From positions 50,547,521 to 50,611,520 of the forward strand of contig NC_079320.1 of the NCBI RefSeq assembly GCF_029931775.1: a stretch of 64,000 nucleotides of DNA, in the 5' to 3' direction. Source of the DNA: Euleptes europaea (Eukaryota > Chordata > Lepidosauria > Squamata > Sphaerodactylidae). The stretch's first letter is position 1, and the number at the start of each line of letters is the position of its first letter. Below the pieces are notes generated by a model. That model was not told the DNA's origin and did no database searches. It saw only the letters and a list, made by a program, of their open reading frames with translations. This document shows positions 11,835-22,855 of this stretch, piece after piece. The translations under genes and the position numbers were made by a program.

Positions 11835-12115
11835 TAAAGGGGGTGTCCCCATGACACCCAGCTGCATTTGCTGATGGAAGGCCAGCCGGGCACCAACCCA
11901 GATACCTTGGCCATGTGCATGGGGGATGTGGTGAAATGGTTCAAGCAGAGTTGTCTGAAACTGAATCCATCAAAGACGGAGGTCCTGTGTCTGGCACAGG
12001 GAGGCCCAGGGCAGGGGTTTCAGCTCTCAACCCTTGACAGGGTTCAACCTATGCCAGCTTCCTCCATCAAGAGTTTGGATGTGGTCCTGTATGCCTCCTC
12101 TCTTTAGAGGCCCAG
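11835..12115 (+). mobile_element. LINE reverse transcriptase fragment (L2/CR1-like)
   Basis: The frame gives DTQLHLL, the remains of the catalytic 'ADDTQL' region. VVKWFKQSCLKLNPSKTEVL and SIKSLDVVL follow. The order 'W...LKLNPSKTEVL...VKSLGV' is typical of the L2/CR1 clade. No intact ORF2 surrounds it, so it is a dead fragment. Confidence 0.65.
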
Positions 12116-12189
12116 GTCACAAATCCTGCCAGGACAGCTTTCTTTCATCTTCACCAAGCCAGGCAGCCGATACCCTACCTATCCTGCCC

Positions 12190-12400
12190 TGATTTTTATT
12201 TAACTATTTATGTTTATCCCATTCTTCATCCATGGAGCTCAAGGTGATGTACATACTCCCCTTCACCTTGTTTTTTCCTCACAAATATCCTGTGAGATAA
12301 ATGAGGCTGAGAGAGAATTACTAGCCCAAGGTCACTCAGCAGAGTAGGGATTTGAACCCAGGTCTCCCCAGTTGTACTACACAACATCCTTGCTCTTTGT
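12190..12400 (-). mobile_element. Sauria-type tRNA SINE
   Basis: On the minus strand it shows a B box in GGATTTGAACCCAGGTC (plus strand), the CTAGCCCAAGGTCACTCAGC body and the CCTGTGAGATAAATGAGGCT segment, and it ends in the TTTATTTAACTATTTATG region. It is diverged and no clear target duplication was seen. Confidence 0.65.
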
Positions 12401-12611
12401 GAAGCTATCACTAATACTGTACATGTTTAAATTTAATGAAGTATAATGTAAGATAAAAGAATGCCATATCAGAAAAACACAATCATACTGAAAGTCGTTA
12501 CTCTGTGGTAGCACTCCATAGTTATTCAGTTTTCTTTAAAGTTCAGCAAGCACAGGGGGCCCGTAAAAGAAAATATATTCATCCTACAATAAAGAACACA
12601 TTTAATTTGTT

Positions 12612-12711
12612 TTGGAGACCACAACCAAGTTCCTATGATGGAGCTGAGAAACAAATTAAAAGGGTTCCAGGCTGGGGTGGTATTATTGACCAAAGATAGG
12701 AAGGGTGCATA
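12612..12711. repeat. Non-SINE sequence shared with 23992-24060
   Basis: The segment with GGGTTCCAGGCTGGGGTGGT and ATTATTGACC immediately precedes the SINE at 12712. It recurs in inverse orientation beside the SINE at 23775-23991. It is therefore part of a larger repeated unit that includes the SINE. Confidence 0.7.
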
Positions 12712-12919
12712 GGAAGGGGCTGTGACTCAGTGACAGAGCATCTGCTTGGCATGCAGAAGGTCCCAGGTTCAATCCCCAGCATCTCCAGTTAAAGGGACTA
12801 GGCAAGTAGGTGATGTAAAAGACCTCTACCTGAGACCCTGGAGAGCCGCTGCGGGTCTGAGTAGACAATATTCAATGGACCAAGGGCCCGATTCAGTATA
12901 AGGCAGCTTCATGTGTTCA
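12712..12919 (+). mobile_element. tRNA-Ala-like SINE, copy 1
   Basis: The head resembles tRNA-Ala: GTGACTCAGTGACAGAGC A box, an anticodon arm with loop TTGGCAT (GGC) and the GGTTCAATCCC B box. The body runs CTCCAGTTAAAGGGACTAGG to GGCAGCTTCATGTGTTC. Further copies lie at 21067, 23775(-), 37858(-), 56345(-) and 58828(-). Confidence 0.85.
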
Positions 12920-13780
12920 GATAATAGATTTTTAGATACATTGGTGTATTTACAACATTGCTAATCCACTATCCTGGCTGCCAGGAATGAGTTCTGAACA
13001 CTATTCTACAATCTTCCTTTGCCATGGGATTAAAAAAAAAAAGATTACATTTGTATAAAATCTGGATGGCCAAATTCCAGACATGAGTGTCAAGTTTTGA
13101 CCCCTCCTACTTTCAGTAACCCTATTGTCCTCTGAAAACATTCCTGTGGGGTAGACTGAAGACAGCATTCCTGCTTCCCTGCCCACAAAATTAGACCCTG
13201 CCAGAAGCCCATTCCCACTAGAAATTCTCACACCACATTGTTATTACTGCTCTTCTTTATACTTGACATAAAGACCCTTCATAGTAGGTATTGCAATGCA
13301 GTAGCATCTGCCAATCTAAATTGTATGAAAGCAGCCAGAGAAACTATGATGGGAATGTAAAAACCATACATTTATCAGGAGTGACGGAACCAAGACCTTT
13401 TTTACTATGCAACTGGCAGGATGAAGACTTGGTGCATTCCCGAGGGTTACATTTCAAGTTTTATTACCATCATCACGTACCATACCAGATCAACATATAG
13501 CATTTATGCGAGGGTACATCAAGGATAGCAGTAAATATGACTTGCTGATGCGTATAGTTGGATCCCATAGATTCTTTCTTCTAAGTGGTGACACTTTCCT
13601 CTAGCGTGAGACACTGACACCCTCCTCTAGTGCAAGAGGCTCTCAAGTAGCCTCTTGCATCAGGGGGAAGCACTTTGCTCTCCATGAGGGTACCATTGCT
13701 AGAGAAACAGATCCATGGGACCCCATGTAATGACTGGGAAAAAGAGACGGAATTTGTGAATCATAAACACAACTGTAGTA
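12920..13780. other. Unassigned intergenic sequence
   Basis: No gene or clearly named repeat was recognised. Confidence 0.4.
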
Positions 13781-14042
13781 ATCATAGAGTTGGAAGGGAC
13801 CACCAGGGTCATCTAGTCCAACCCCCTGCCCAATGCAGGAAATTAACAACTACCTCCCCCCACATTCCCAGTGACCCCAACCCTCCCCCCACCATGCAGG
13901 ATCCCACAATCAAACCACTTCCGACAGATGGCCATCCAGCCTCTGCTTAAAGACCTCCAAAGACGGGGACTCCACCACCCTCTGAGGCAGTGCATTCCAC
14001 CATCGAACAGCCCTCACCATCAGGACGTTTTTCCTAATGTTT
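13781..14042 (-). mobile_element. CR1 LINE 3' end
   Basis: The plus strand starts ATCATAGAGTTGGAAGGGAC and CACCAGGGTCATCTAGTCCA, the inverse of the hallmark CR1 3' terminus (GTTGGATTAGATGACC to CTATGATTCT). It ends in CATCAGGACGTTTTTCCTAA. Non-coding remnant. Confidence 0.85.
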
Positions 14043-14687
14043 AGGAATCAACATTAGTCAAGGCAAAATAGCACCTAACTTTATCAAAATTCATCAGGAT
14101 TGCCCTGCATTAACCATCACATTCAAGTAAGGGCAGGTTCCAAAATCTCAGAATCTGTACAGAGAGTCATCCGTGTCCTGTAATTGCTCTGTATATGCAC
14201 AGAATGCAGCATTAGATATGGAATTCACTATTGAGATCATCAGAGGTTTTTGTTTTTAAGCAAATTTCAAGATACCCTTGCAACATGAGTGGGCAGCACC
14301 TGATAAACTCTCGGAGACAGTGCTGAGACTAACGTCCTCAGGACAAGGACTGTGACCTTCATACCTCTCTGCCTCCCAAACACTCAACTAGCTGAAGCAG
14401 ACTGTATTAGCAAACATATGCCAATACACAAAGTTTTGCAGAATGCAGAATCCCCATTTTTAGCAGTGTTTACGCAGAACAGACAGTGCACTTAAAGTTA
14501 CAAAGCATCTTTTAAGAGACTAAAAATGATCCAAGATGCAAGTCTTCAAATTATCACAATCACCTGACAAAGATCTTGCAGAATTCTGAAAACTAGTCTG
14601 CAAGATACATGCCTCAGATTTGGATATTCTAACTTTACCAAGGCCCAAACAGTCTTTAGCCTTGCTTCTCTACCGTTTGTGAGTGTA
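14043..14687. other. Unassigned intergenic sequence
   Basis: No gene or repeat was recognised. Confidence 0.4.
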
Positions 14688-14850
14688 AAAGGTTGTCAAG
14701 TAGCAGCCGACTTATGACAACCCAGTAGGGTTTTCAAGGCAAGAGACTAATAGAGGTGGTTTGCCATTGCCTTCCTCTGTATAACGACCCTGGTATTCCT
14801 TGGTGGTCTCCAATCCAAGTACTAACCAGGGCTCTCTGCTGCTTAGCTTT
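14688..14850 (-). mobile_element. 5S-derived SINE, truncated
   Basis: Minus strand copy: Bov-B-like tail GTCAAGTAGCAGCCGACTTA, the CAAGGCAAGAGACTAATAG body and the 5S-like CAATCCAAGTACTAACCAGG. It stops before the full 5S head. Confidence 0.75.
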
Positions 14851-14952
14851 CCTTTTCACAACAAATGTGAAGCTGTTTCAGGAATGAGTGATGCATGGGA
14901 AACTGATCCTGAAGGTGCATGCACGTCTCCCAAGCAGGAGGAATGTGGGAGT

Positions 14953-15160
14953 TAGGGTTGCCAGGTCCTTCTTCGCAACCAGCGGGAGGTTTTTGGGGTG
15001 GAGCCTGAAGAGGATGGGGTTTGGGGAGGGGAGGGACTTCAATGCCATAGACTCCAATTGCCAAAGCAGCCATTTTCTCCAGGTGAATGTATCTCTATTG
15101 GCCGGAGATCAGTTGTAATAGCGGAGATCTCCAGCTAGTACCTGGTGGTTTGCAACCCTA
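14953..15160. mobile_element. Short hAT-like MITE, copy 2
   Basis: Terminal repeats TAGGGTTGCCAGG and TGCAACCCTA, with 8-bp flanks GTGGGAGT (14945-14952) and GTAGGAGT (15161-15168). It lies in the same orientation as copy 1 and supports the hAT assignment. Confidence 0.75.
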
Positions 15161-15168
15161 GTAGGAGT

Positions 15169-15939
15169 TCTGTTCCAGACAAAATGGAGATCTGGGAATG
15201 GAGATACAGAAAGAAACAAAGCACTTGCACTTCCTTTCCCATTAATGGGTAAATGTATATGGCCATATACGAAGTGGTAATGTACTACAGTGTGCATGTA
15301 ACCATTTAGTAAATCAGTAATTTCTATTGCCCTGCCGGGTGAGGAGGAGAATCTTAGTGTTCCCCTGTTTTTCTGAATTCCAGACAAGGCACAGAAATAC
15401 TAAATGGTTACCTACACATGTGATAAGTTACTACTTGTATGTACCATTGAGAAAAATGCAGATGACCCATCTGAAGGCCAAAACAAATGAGACGTTGGAA
15501 GCACCCCGTAAAGACTTCAGTCTTAAAGTATTTACAGTGCAGCAGAAGTACAATTTCTTTTAACAAGTTATAAAAGTGAAAGAGCTTTTATTGCCTTATC
15601 AATTCTAAGACTGAATGTGCTATGCTATGTGAGGACACTAAATTAGGATCTCAGTATAATTCAGGTCAATTGCTGAATGCTTACATAGCTGATATCAGAA
15701 AATCAGTTAATATATAACCAATAGTTTGCTGTTAACCGTAACTTGAATAACTTTGAGCAATGTGCTTTGAGTTCACAAGGCCTGCAAAGTAATTTTTATT
15801 ATGTTTTGGATTGCGGTTTTAAAATAAACAAGAGCAGCTCCCTAGTCTGTATGGGTTTTAAATGCTAAGATAACAAATTCCAGTGATGCAACTGTGTTAA
15901 TCTATTACAGCAGCTGGGTACCCAAGGTTGGTAGAAAGA

Positions 15940-15941
<2 letters not shown>
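15169..15941. other. Unassigned intergenic sequence
   Basis: No gene or named repeat was recognised. It is AT-rich. Confidence 0.4.

Positions 15942-15977
<36 letters not shown>
15942..15977. repeat. (GT)n microsatellite at a Bov-B 3' end
   Basis: About 18 GT units directly abut the minus-strand Bov-B copy at 15979-16350. The position equals the (CA)n tail of that LINE, so the tail itself is the likely seed of the microsatellite. Confidence 0.9.
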
Positions 15978-15978
<1 letters not shown>

Positions 15979-15981
<3 letters not shown>

Positions 15982-16350
15982 GTTAAGTGCCGTCAAGTCG
16001 CTTTCGACTCACGGTGACCCGATGAATGAAAGTCCTCCAAAATGTCCTATCTTTGACAGCCTTGCTCAGATCTTGCAAATTGAAGGCTGTGGCTTCCTTT
16101 ATTGAGTCAATCCATCTCTTGTTGGGTCTTCCTCTTTTCCTGCTGCCCTCAACTTTTCCTAGCACAACTGTCTTTTCCAGTAACTCTTGTCGTCTCATGA
16201 CGTGACCAAAATACGATAGCCTCAGTTTAGTCATTTTAGCTTCTAGGGTCAGTTCAGGCTTGATTTGATCCATAACCCACTGATTTGGTGGGGTTTTTTT
16301 TGGCAGTCCACGGTATCCGTAACACTCTCCTCCAACACCACATTTCAAAG
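15979..16350 (-). mobile_element. Bov-B (RTE) LINE C-terminal fragment
   Basis: An open frame of 121 residues to position 15983 encodes the end of the Bov-B polyprotein after the reverse transcriptase: QIKPELTLEAKM, LSYFGHVMRRQELLEKTVVL, GKVEGSRKRGRPNKRWIDSI, DRTFWRTFIHRV and SRKRLDGT. The FGHVMRR and RGRP-RW words are shared with bovine Bov-B. It is truncated at its 5' side, and the open frame suggests moderate age. Confidence 0.85.
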
Positions 16351-16730
16351 GAATCTATCTATATATAAATACTGAAAATATAATTTATTAGAAGCGCTAA
16401 GTAAAGGTTAAAAATATTTAAAAACATTAAAATAGCACAATGACATTTCCTCTGTAAACACATACCAAACGCGTTTCAGCCTATTGGGCCTTCATCAGTG
16501 GTTAATTAAAACGCATGTTAAGCCTGCACACATTTACAGAAATAAATAAATACGTACATACATATACAAACAGTTCAAACCCAACCAGGCATGTGTATAA
16601 GTTGTAAAATCTATTACCAGTTACTCAAACATCTGATCAGATTGGTTCTAGTTGTAATACTGGTTAGTATATGTCTCTCATATACTATGTGTGCAGGTAT
16701 CAACCTAGTAGAGCAGTGTCCAAACTGCTT
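16351..16730. other. AT-rich stretch, possible old DNA element
   Basis: The word ACGCGTTTCAGCCTATTGGG followed by CCTTCATCAGTGG near 16467-16500 resembles repeat-derived sequence in amniotes, but ends could not be set. No gene was seen. Confidence 0.3.
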
Positions 16731-16863
16731 GTAGCACTTTAAAGGCTAACAGATTTATTGTGACGCCAACTTCTGTGCACTAGTATCTACCTTGTCAGAA
16801 ACAAGTAGGCTCCAGTCCATGAAAACTTGCATTAACAATAAATCTGTTAGTCTTTCAGGTGCC
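16731..16863. mobile_element. Foldback/TIR element
   Basis: Inverted ends of about 30 bp: GTAGCACTTTAAAGGCTAAC plus AGATTTATTGT on the left, and its near complement ending CTTTCAGGTGCC on the right. The 'TTTAAGG/CTAACA' core links it to the foldback group at 32833 and 58324. Confidence 0.6.
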
Positions 16864-17476
16864 AAAAGACACTCTTTTAAAACACAGTGTTAATGAGTAT
16901 TGTGTCATGTGGCCACCATCAGATACTCAAATGAGAGTGCAAATCATGAGATCGCTCATGCGCAACAATAACAATTTGGAAATATTTCATACTCATTTTC
17001 CATCAGCAGTCCACTATGGCCAAAAAGATTTGGAATGGCTTGTCCAGGCTTCCTTTTAAAAGCACTGAGAGAAGAAAAATGGCTGCATATATTTTCAGAC
17101 ATTAGCATAATGATATGCTGCTGTTTCGCTATAAAGCCAAGGACTGTTGGAGTCACTGTGGAGGTCATGCTGTCACTGCCAACTGTTTTCTATTAGAATA
17201 AAATGCTCCTACTTTGGCAGGCTGGTCATTAAACACTGTGCTGCTCATGGTCACGATATGTATAGATTGATGACATGCCACTGGCCCACCCCAACTGCTC
17301 CAGCAATAGAGTTTTTGAAAATCCTGGGACATCTAGTGACATCACTTCTGGGTTTTATTGGAAGTGATGTCAGCACACCAGCACGGTAGTCCCCAGTTTC
17401 TAGCCATATTTCATCCCACTAGCATTTCAGGACCAATAGGCCCTGTTCAGAAAAAGCTACTGCTCAGGAACATGTA
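16864..17476. other. Unassigned intergenic sequence
   Basis: No gene or named repeat was recognised. Confidence 0.4.
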
Positions 17477-17770
17477 GAGAGCCAGCGTGGTGTGGTGGTT
17501 AAGAGAGGTGGACTCTGATCTGGAGAACAGGGTTTGATTCCCCACTCCTCTGCATGAGCAGCAGATGCTAATCTGGTGAACTGGATTTGTTTCCCCACTC
17601 CTACACTTGAAGCCAGCTGGGTGACCTTGGGCTAGTCACACTCTCTCCGCCCCACCTATCTCACAGGGTGTCTGTTGTGGGGAGGGGAAGGGAAGGTGGT
17701 TGTAAGCTAGTTTGATTCTCCCTTAAGTGGTAAAGAAAGTTGACATATAAAAACCAGCTCTTCTTCTTCA
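17477..17770 (+). mobile_element. Long Sauria-type tRNA SINE
   Basis: A box GTGGTGTGGTGGTTAAGAG, B box GGTTTGATTCCCC, a duplicated 'CCCCACTCCT' segment, CTTGGGCTAGTCACA, and tail AAAACCAGCTCTTCTTCTTC. This long subtype recurs at 19091(-), 20725(-), 22291(+), 33912(-) and 36170(-). Confidence 0.8.
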
Positions 17771-18019
17771 TTATGGTGGTGGAAACATTTGCCAACAGTC
17801 ATGAAACAAAACTCCATCTAAGTAGAAGACAATTCACAAGGTAAAGACCCTATGGAAGACTATTTACTTAGCATTAAATTATAATGGTGGATAGAACATG
17901 ACTCAGGAGCAGGTTGCCCTTGAGGGTCAATACTGCAGAGTCAATACTTTCACCACTCTTCCACTACCACGGAAAACACTGTTTTCTGTTGCCTCAGAGG
18001 TAGGACCAGAACCAAAGGG

Positions 18020-18335
18020 TTAAAATTAAATCAGAAGAATTTCTGTCTAGACATTACGAAGAATTTTCTAACAGTTAGAGCGGTTCCTCAGTGGAACAGG
18101 CTTCCTCGGGAGGTGGTAAGCTCTCCTTCCCTGGAGGTTTTTAAGCAGAGGCTAGATGTCCATCTGTCAGCAATGCTGATTCTATGAACTTGGGCAGTTC
18201 ATGGGAGGGGGGGGCATCTTGGCCATCTTCTGGGCACTGGGAGTGTGTGGGGGAGGTAGTTGTGAGTTTCCTGCATTGTGCAGGGGGTTGGATTAGATGA
18301 CCCTGGTGGTCCCTTCCAACTCTATGATTCTGTTC
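18020..18335 (+). mobile_element. CR1 LINE 3' end
   Basis: Contains GAGGTGGTAAGCTCTCCTTC, CTGGAGGTTTTTAAGCAGAG and the terminal GTTGGATTAGATGACCCTGG to CTATGATTCT, diagnostic of CR1. Non-coding. Confidence 0.85.
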
Positions 18336-18446
18336 TATGATACTACCATCAATGTGGCAAGTGTGGCAAAGCTCTCCTCACTTCAATGGGTGAATGTTAC
18401 AGTCAGACAGAACCCCCACATTGCTGTATTCCCATCACAGTGTGTT

Positions 18447-18668
18447 GTATGTGTGTAAAGTGCGGTCAAGTCACACCCGACTCATGGTGACCCCTTATGG
18501 GGTTTTCAAGGCAAGAGACTAACAGAGGTGGTTTGCCAGTGCCTTCCTCTGTATAGCAACCCTGGACTTCTTTGGTGGTCTCCCATCCAAATACTAACCA
18601 GGGCTGACCCTGCTTAGCTTCTGAGATCTGACGAGATCAGGCTAGCCTGGGCCATCCAGGTGAGGGCT
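18447..18668 (-). mobile_element. 5S-derived SINE with target duplication
   Basis: A full copy on the minus strand. The 5S-like head reads (plus strand) AACCAGGGCTGACCCTGCTT and AGCTTCTGAGATCTGACGAG. The tail GTCAAGTCACACCCGACTCA is Bov-B-like. Flanks ATCACAGTGTGTT (18434-18446) and ATCACAATGTGTT (18669-18681) are a 13-bp duplication with one mismatch. Confidence 0.85.
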
Positions 18669-18681
18669 ATCACAATGTGTT

Positions 18682-19090
18682 ACCACTTGCTAAACAGCCA
18701 GCTGTACTCACCTTGCATTATATTTTAACTGAAAGAACAATCACCACTATCCAAGGAAGCCCTTAAAGGGGTTATAGTCTATCATGCAAGCAGCAAAAGG
18801 TATATGTCATGCACCACAACAAAACATGCTCAGTAAAAAAAAAAGGCTGCACTCTTGGCAATCACAAAGCCAGTCTTGAGCTGTATAGCTTATGTCACAA
18901 CTTTTTGCAAATTGGAACTACTTCCCTGCACTGTGACACATTTCTTCATGAGTAACTAGAGCAATGTCACTGTTTTTATAACCCTTCCCTCTGTCTTTTC
19001 CTAAGAATATGTACCCACACAGATCTCAGAGGACAGGGCCTAGTGGGTGGCTTGGAGAACTTTGTGTCCTCCAGTTGTTCCTCTGCTTAT
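18682..19090. other. Unassigned intergenic sequence
   Basis: No gene or repeat was recognised. Confidence 0.4.
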
Positions 19091-19413
19091 AAGAGGAGGA
19101 GGAGAAGAGTTGGTTTTTATATACCGACATTCTCTACCACTTAAGGAAAACTCAAACAGACTTACAATCACCTTCCCTTCCCTTCCCCACAACAGACACC
19201 CTGTGAGGTAGGTGGGGCTGAGAGAGCTCTAAGAGAGCTGTGACTAGCCCAAGGTCACCCAGCTGGCTTCATGTGGAGGAGTGGGGAAACAAATCCAGTT
19301 CACCAGATTAGCCTCCGCCACTCATGTGGAAGAGTGGGGAATCAAACCCGGTTCTCCAGATCAGGGTCCACCATTCCAAATCACCACTCTTAACCACTAC
19401 ACCACACTGGATC
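19091..19413 (-). mobile_element. Long Sauria-type tRNA SINE
   Basis: Minus-strand copy: AGAAGAGTTGGTTTTTATAT tail, CCCTGTGAGGTAGGTGGGGC body, and a head ending CTTAACCACTACACCACACT (inverse A box). Confidence 0.8.
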
Positions 19414-20264
19414 TCATGATTTCAGAGCATTTTATCTTTTCTGGATGCAATTATGTAGCAAAAATTGAGTTCCCTTGTGAAATTGTGTGGGAGCTACTTA
19501 CATAAATTTCTGGCCATGAGAAACAGCTTCCATGTGGTTGGGTTTTCCAAGTGGATGTATGAATTGGACAACAGCAGTTGAAGTCAAGGAAGCAGCAGCG
19601 CCTCCCTTAGCGACCACCTGCTGGCCTCCTACTTGAAAACCACAAATTCCTATCCTTACTTATGGTTGTAGGAAAAGAACATTTTAAAAAATAATCTGAC
19701 CTGGTGAGATCTGGAAGTAGGACATCAGCATGTACAACATTTTCTCAGCTCAGATTTCACCAGGATAATTGTCTTTGGTTGTACTAGGCACATGTGCCAG
19801 TTGGAAAGCCCTGTGGGTATAAGAGCTGCTTCAGCTAAAACACAGTGCCAAAAATATATGTATTTTCATAACAGAGCATCACACAAAGGTCCCTTTGCAA
19901 TGGGTTTTTCATTCCAGAACCCCCCGCCCCGTTGCTTCCACTTCATTTCCCTCTCACCCTTATCCCAATGTGGTTTTAAATCTGAATTGCATCTACATTG
20001 GCAGTCTGGGTCCATCTTACAAACCCTTCTAGTATGAATTGCAAAATAGATCACATTGGGTCTTTTCTGTCTTCATGATACATTAATATATCACGTTTTT
20101 TCAATCATCATTTGGCATTCTGGAAAATGTTTTGCAGGAAGCATGGGCTTTATCTATGAAAACATTAGAGCATGTGAATCTATGCAGAGTTAGTGGTAAA
20201 CTGGGTTGAAAAAATGGTGAAATCAGGCCGCAAAAGCAATTGCACACACGCAGTCTCAAATACA
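19414..20264. other. Unassigned intergenic sequence
   Basis: No gene or repeat was recognised. Confidence 0.4.
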
Positions 20265-20272
20265 GTTTGAAT

Positions 20273-20492
20273 TAGGGTTGCCAGCCTCCAGAGAGTGGCT
20301 GAAGATCTTCCTGGGAATACAACCAATCTCCAGGCAACAGAGATCAGTTCACCTGGAGAAAGTGGCCACATTGTAAGGTGGACTCTATGACATTATACCC
20401 CATTGAAGTCCCTCCCCTCCCCAAACTCCACCCTCCTCAGGCTTCACCCCCAAAATCTCCAGGTATTTCCCAACCCGGAGCTGGCAACCCTA
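20273..20492. mobile_element. Short hAT-like MITE, copy 3
   Basis: Ends TAGGGTTGCCAGCC and GCTGGCAACCCTA, flanks GTTTGAAT (20265-20272) and ATTTGAGT (20493-20500). Opposite orientation to copies 1 and 2. Confidence 0.75.
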
Positions 20493-20724
20493 ATTTGAGT
20501 ACAAACCCAATCCCTGCACACATTTTACAAAAGGGAAGGGAGGGAAATGTAAGGCTATGGTTTCCCTGAACTTTAGTCCTATTTACAGATGTTACATTTT
20601 GTTCTGGTATGGGGGAGAGGGATCATGGCCACTGGCCCCAGCACCTGTGCCCGTCTAGCACAATTTCTGCATAGACAGACACATACAATTTGTATGAAAG
20701 CAGGCTCTGTGCAGACATGCTGCT

Positions 20725-20972
20725 GAAGAAGAAGAGTTGCTTTTATACCCCATTTTTCTCAACCTTTAAGGATTCTCAAACTGGCTTACAATTGCCTTGC
20801 CTTCCTCTCCCCACAACAGATACCTTGTGAGGTAGGTAGGGCTGAGAGAATTCAGAGAGAACTGTGACTAGCCCAAAGTCACCCAGCAGGCTTCATGTGG
20901 AGGAGTGGGGAATCAAACCTGGTTCTCCAGATTAGAGTCCATTGCTCTTAACCACTATACCACTCTGGCAGC
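20725..20972 (-). mobile_element. Long Sauria-type tRNA SINE, shortened
   Basis: Minus-strand copy with AAGAAGAAGAGTTGCTTTTA tail, TTGTGAGGTAGGTAGGGCTG body and the inverse A box TTAACCACTATACCACTCTG. It lacks one of the duplicated internal segments. Confidence 0.75.
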
Positions 20973-21066
20973 ATGGTTCATCACGCTGAACACATGTAAG
21001 TTTGAGGCCTGCTGCTGCAACTGTCTTTCTCTTCCCCAAGCGTGTCTGGTATAGCCAAATGTGTTA

Positions 21067-21275
21067 GGAGGGGGCCATGGCTTGGTGGTATTGCATCTGC
21101 TTTGCATGAAGAAGATCCCAGGTTCAATTCTCAGCATCTCCAGTTGAAAGAACTAGGTAGCAGGCGATGAGAAAGACCTCTACCTGAAACCATGGAGAAT
21201 CACTGCTTGTCAGAGTAAATACTGACCTTGAGAGAACAATGGTCTCACTCAGTATAAAGCAGCTTCACATGTCCA
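21067..21275 (+). mobile_element. tRNA-Ala-like SINE, copy 2
   Basis: Head CATGGCTTGGTGGTATTGCA, B box GGTTCAATTCTC, body CTCCAGTTGAAAGAACTAGG and tail CAGTATAAAGCAGCTTCACA. More diverged than copy 1. Confidence 0.8.
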
Positions 21276-21551
21276 TCTGCATAGGGGTGCTGAGACATCA
21301 GAATGTCATGTGGTCCATATGCTAAAGGCAATATCTTGCAATTCAAGAATGAACTCCAGCTTCACTCCCATATCCATTTACAAGGGGACAGAAAAGAGAC
21401 GCTTGAGGCACTAGACTGAAAAGTGGTCAGCATCTTGAAATCATTATTATACCTTGCAGACATAGATTGCGACTGGACCTCAATACCTGTTTTCAAAGGA
21501 GAAAGGGTACATACAAAATACATTACAAGACATACATTACAACATGATGTT

Positions 21552-21772
21552 CATTAGTAGTGGTTAGAGTGCCAGGCTAGGATCTGGGAGATCCAGGTTC
21601 AAATGCCCATTCTGACAGGGAGACTTGCTGGCTGACCTTGGGCCAATCACACACCTCACACACCTAACCTACCTCACAGGGTTGTAGTGAAAATAAAATG
21701 GAGGCGAGGAGAATGATGTAAGCTGTTTTGGGTCTCCACTGGGAAGAAGGTAGTGTATAAACAAACAAACAA
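21552..21772 (+). mobile_element. Sauria SINE
   Basis: A box AGTAGTGGTTAGAGTGCCAG, B box CCAGGTTCAAATGCCC, body CTTGGGCCAATCACACACC, CTACCTCACAGGGTTG, ending in AAACAAACAAAC. Confidence 0.8.
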
Positions 21773-22290
21773 GCGAGCATATCCTTGTACTAGTCAACCT
21801 AATACCACTTATATCTCTATATATACAAAGGATGCCAAGTTAAGCATAGGAAAACGTATATCAATTCCTTCAGAAGAGCCAGTTTAGCTTGATGCAGGGG
21901 TGGGGGGGGACGGGACCCCAAACCACATGGCACGTTTTAAGATTTTACATCTGTTCAGCTTTTAAAATGGTCTGCTTATGATTTGAGGTTCATTTTTTGG
22001 ACAGTTTTATGCTGTTTGTGTCCTTGGGCTTGTTTCAGTGGCTTGTTTCATAATGTACACTTAATGTTTTAAGTATAAGCCACCTCAAGCAACATTCTGA
22101 TGAGGCAGCATAGAAATCTCATAAATATATCATTTTCCCTCACAACTGGAGCTCAAAACAGTCTGTATTCAGCTGGGTTCCTTTCATTAGCAGTTGGAAT
22201 TCCCATCCAGATTTTTTTTTAAATCGAAAGGATGGGGTTGTTTTTAATTCAAAGTGGATCTTTGGTGTTTTAATTGTAGCCACACTGTCT

Positions 22291-22600
22291 AAGCCAGTGT
22301 AGTGTAGTGGTTAAGAGCAGTGGCTTGAAGGGGTGAACTCTGATCTGGAGAACTGGGTTTGATTCCCCACTCCTCCGCATGAGCGGCGGAGGCTAATCTG
22401 GTGAACTGGATTGGTTTCCCCACTCCTTACACACAAAGCCAGTTGGGTGGCCTTGGGTAAGTTACAGCTCTCTTAGAGCTCTCTCAGCCGCACCTACCTC
22501 ACAGGGTGTCTGTTGTGGGGAGGGTAAGGTGATTGTAAGCCGGTTTGAGTCTCCCTGAAGTGGTAGAGAAAGTCGGCATCTAAAAACCAACTCTTCTTCT
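22291..22600 (+). mobile_element. Long Sauria-type tRNA SINE
   Basis: GTGTAGTGTAGTGGTTAAGA head, GGTTTGATTCCCC B box, TGGTGAACTGGATTGGTTTC duplicated segment, tail AAAACCAACTCTTCTTCTTG. Confidence 0.8.
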
Positions 22601-22633
22601 TGTAAGCCTTAACCTGCCTTCTGCAATGTGATG

Positions 22634-22855
22634 ATTCAGCATGGTGTAGTAGTTAGAGTATCAACTAAGGTCTGGGAGACCAAGGTTTGAGTTGCCACTC
22701 TGCCATAGAGGTTTGCTGGGTATTTTTGGGCCAGTCATTCAAGCTCAACTTCTGAGGATTGTTGTGAGCAAAATTGGAGGAGGGAAGAATCATGCTATAA
22801 GCCACTTTGGGTCCCACATTGAGGAGAAAAAAAATATATGAACAAACAAATGAGT
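22634..22855 (+). mobile_element. Sauria SINE, diverged
   Basis: Head ATGGTGTAGTAGTTAGAGTA, B box region CAAGGTTTGAGTTGCC, body TTTGGGCCAGTCATTCAAGC, tail with AACAAACAAATGAG. Confidence 0.7.

Noticed and set aside
12712-12790. tRNA-Ala gene
   Set aside because: The tRNA-like part has mismatches in the arms and continues into the SINE body.
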